From Saprospirales bacterium (lineage in GTDB: Bacteria; Bacteroidota; Bacteroidia; Chitinophagales; Saprospiraceae): a DNA stretch of 8,596 bases. The stretch covers positions 1-8,596 of the forward strand of contig JAHEAS010000113.1 in NCBI GenBank assembly GCA_024642645.1, written 5' to 3'. Shown here in pieces: positions 7,277 to 8,596 of the stretch (positions are counted from its first letter, which is position 1; each line of letters starts with the position of its first letter). Under the pieces are notes generated by a model, which was not told where the DNA came from, searched no databases, and worked only from the letters and a program-made list of their open reading frames with translations. A program made the translations under genes and the position numbers.

Positions 7277-7410
7277 AAGTTGCGGATAATTTAAGACTTG
7301 AGCTGGTTGATGGAGTTTATGAGGTTGATAAGGGTTGATTTTACCCCCAAGCTGCTAAACATCAACCTTTATCAACTAAATCAACCCTTATCAACCAGCA
7401 TCCGCAACTT
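7277..7410. repeat. Large inverted repeat made of GGTTGAT units
   Basis: In the murI-queD spacer the two sides pair in three blocks: AAGTTGCGGAT (7277-7287) with 7400-7410, GCTGGTTGAT (7302-7311) with 7390-7399, and a 19-base perfect match GGTTGATAAGGGTTGATTT (7323-7341) with 7378-7396. The last two compete for 7390-7396. Both arms are built of GGTTGAT-type units with a period near 10: three on the left, and four inverted ones at 7361, 7371, 7380 and 7390. The left arm carries 14 extra bases (7288-7301). It may be a dispersed intergenic element, a small non-autonomous mobile element, or a structured RNA. No T-run follows on the plus strand, so it is not a classical terminator. Confidence 0.7.
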
Positions 7411-7457
7411 AGGTTAATAAATGTTTGCCACCTGCCCATCGAAAACTAAATACAGCA

Positions 7458-7868
7458 ATGGTTTATTTGACAAGAAGAGAACGCTTTAATGCCGCACATA
7501 AACTTTGGGTGGAGGATTGGAGCGAACAGAAAAATCTGGAATGGTTCGGAAAATGTGCCAACCGTAATTGGCATGGACACAATTACGACCTGTATGTCAC
7601 TGTCAAGGGACTCCCCGACCCTGTCACTGGCTTTGTGATGGATGTGAAACAACTAAGCCAACTCATTAAAAGCAGCATCGTTGACGTGGTGGACCACTCC
7701 AACCTTAACCTTGACGTGCCCTTCATCCCGAAAGGCATGCAGCCCACCACGGAAAACCTCGCCATCCTGTTTTGGCAGCAACTCGCCCCACATATCTCAG
7801 GATGCCAACTGCACTGCATCAAGCTCTGGGAGACGGAGAATATTTATGTGGAGTATTTCGGGGAATAA
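7458..7868 (+). CDS. queD: 6-carboxytetrahydropterin synthase / 6-pyruvoyltetrahydropterin synthase family
   Basis: A 136-residue enzyme of the PTPS/QueD family, which acts on dihydroneopterin triphosphate. In bacteria the usual role is forming 6-carboxytetrahydropterin for queuosine (preQ0) synthesis. Zinc ligands are His14 (FNAAHKL) and His39 and His41 (NWHGHNY). The catalytic cysteine is Cys33 in GKCANRNWHGH, the Asp-His pair is Asp79-His80 (VVDHSNLNL), and the substrate-binding Glu is in LWETENIYVEY (Glu125). It looks complete. The ATG at 7458 is used since MVYLTRRERFNAAH is the usual family start; a TTG at 7425 would add 11 unsupported residues. Other queuosine genes are not in the window, so a pterin role in place of queuosine cannot be excluded. 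The stop codon touches that of acs on the other strand. Confidence 0.93.
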   Translation: MVYLTRRERFNAAHKLWVEDWSEQKNLEWFGKCANRNWHGHNYDLYVTVKGLPDPVTGFVMDVKQLSQLIKSSIVDVVDHSNLNLDVPFIPKGMQPTTENLAILFWQQLAPHISGCQLHCIKLWETENIYVEYFGE

Positions 7869-8596
7869 TCACCTTTTTGCCCCATCCTTTATTTCCTCTA
7901 CCACTTCTGGATTGAGCAGCGTCGAGGTGTCTCCCAAATTGGAGGTATCCCCCTCTGCAACCTTCCGCAGTATCCGTCGCATAATTTTACCAGAACGTGT
8001 TTTAGGCAGGCCAGTCACAATTTGAATAACATCTGGCTTCGCAATAGGCCCAATGATGCGGGTTACCGTGGCCAGCACTTCCTTCTCAAATTTTGCGATA
8101 TCCGAAACCGCTCCTTCTGCGATGACATAGGCATAAATGCCTTGCCCTTTGATTTCGTGCGGGAAGCCAACAACAGCGCTCTCCACCACATTCGGGTGTT
8201 CATTGATGGCATTTTCCACTTCTGCAGTGCCGATTCTATGGCCGCTCACATTCATGACATCATCCACCCGCCCAATTATACGGTAATAGCCATCGCTATC
8301 ACGACGAGCACCGTCGCCCGTGAAATATTTATCCTCAAAAGTTGAGAAGTAAACTTGCTTGCAACGCTCATGGTCGCCATACGTGGTGCGGATAATCCCC
8401 GGCCACGGAAACTTCATACAAAGCATCCCTTCCACATCGTTGCCTTCCAGTTCATTGCCGGAGGCATCTACCAAACAAGGCTGCACACCAGGAAGCGGCA
8501 GGGAGGCATAGGTGGGTTTCAGCGGCGTAATGCCCGCCAATGGCGAGATGAGGATGCCGCCAGTCTCCGTTTGCCACCAAGTGTCCACGATGGGGC
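7869..8596 (-). CDS. acs: Acetyl-CoA synthetase (AMP-forming), C-terminal part; 5' end outside window
   Basis: The last 241 residues or so of a protein that is normally about 630-650 residues. It joins acetate, ATP and CoA to acetyl-CoA, AMP and pyrophosphate. The frame stays open to the window edge and begins with PIVDTWWQTETGG, the Acs motif around the adenylate site. Later come YFTGDGARRDSDGYY with the ATP-contacting Asp, the hinge and C-domain motif GRVDDVMNVSGHR, and near the end LPKTRSGKIMRR, whose Lys (about residue 203 of the fragment) is the catalytic lysine that acetylation switches off in known Acs proteins. A GTG at 8588 is an internal Val, not the start. It is convergent with queD with no base between the stops. 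Confidence 0.95.
   Translation of the reverse strand, partial: PIVDTWWQTETGGILISPLAGITPLKPTYASLPLPGVQPCLVDASGNELEGNDVEGMLCMKFPWPGIIRTTYGDHERCKQVYFSTFEDKYFTGDGARRDSDGYYRIIGRVDDVMNVSGHRIGTAEVENAINEHPNVVESAVVGFPHEIKGQGIYAYVIAEGAVSDIAKFEKEVLATVTRIIGPIAKPDVIQIVTGLPKTRSGKIMRRILRKVAEGDTSNLGDTSTLLNPEVVEEIKDGAKR

Noticed and set aside
7254..7302. Direct repeat AGACTTGAG at 7254 and 7294
   Set aside because: Only nine bases and no gene or recombination signal between the copies; it could be a target-site duplication but could equally be chance.
1..8596. tRNA, rRNA, CRISPR arrays, transposase genes
   Set aside because: No cloverleaf, rRNA-like stretch, regularly spaced repeat array, or transposase motif was seen on either strand.

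Overview
The window looks like chromosomal DNA from a member of the Bacteroidota, probably close to the Saprospiria (class-level placement is inference). The main reasons are three large secreted proteins, two of which show complete type IX secretion (T9SS) C-terminal sorting domains, TAnnTTTG-like promoter boxes in place of sigma70 boxes, A/T-rich leaders without Shine-Dalgarno sites, and Bacteroidota-type MurI, QueD and Acs proteins.

Layout. Positions 1-1440 (minus) hold the first 480 residues of a large secreted, repeat-rich protein that runs off the left edge. A long hairpin built from octamer repeats separates it from a membrane-anchored protein with an actin-like ATPase (Ppx/GppA-like) fold at 1579-2577 (minus). 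Next, 2578-3162 is an odd, mostly AT-rich island: a strong G-quadruplex motif, a folded site reminiscent of an integron attC, and a frameshifted, 5'-truncated gene. At 3155-4828 (minus) is a BNR/Asp-box protein with a T9SS signal. A 169-base divergent spacer (4829-4997), in which I see no convincing promoter or terminator, leads to a second T9SS protein at 4998-6329 (plus). That gene ends in a textbook intrinsic terminator.

The right part is housekeeping. murI (6397-7242, plus) starts 8 bases after the terminator's T-run. A 215-base spacer holding a large inverted repeat made of GGTTGAT units follows, then queD (7458-7868, plus). The 3' third of acs (7869-8596, minus) meets queD tail to tail with no base between the two stop codons.

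The genes do not form one pathway. The left part is cell-surface and secreted proteins. The right part is cell-wall precursor supply (D-glutamate), pterin/queuosine metabolism and acetate activation. The best candidates for something undescribed are the periplasm-facing ASKHA protein, the cassette-like AT-rich remnant with its folded flanking site, and the two intergenic hairpins whose arms are short tandem repeats.
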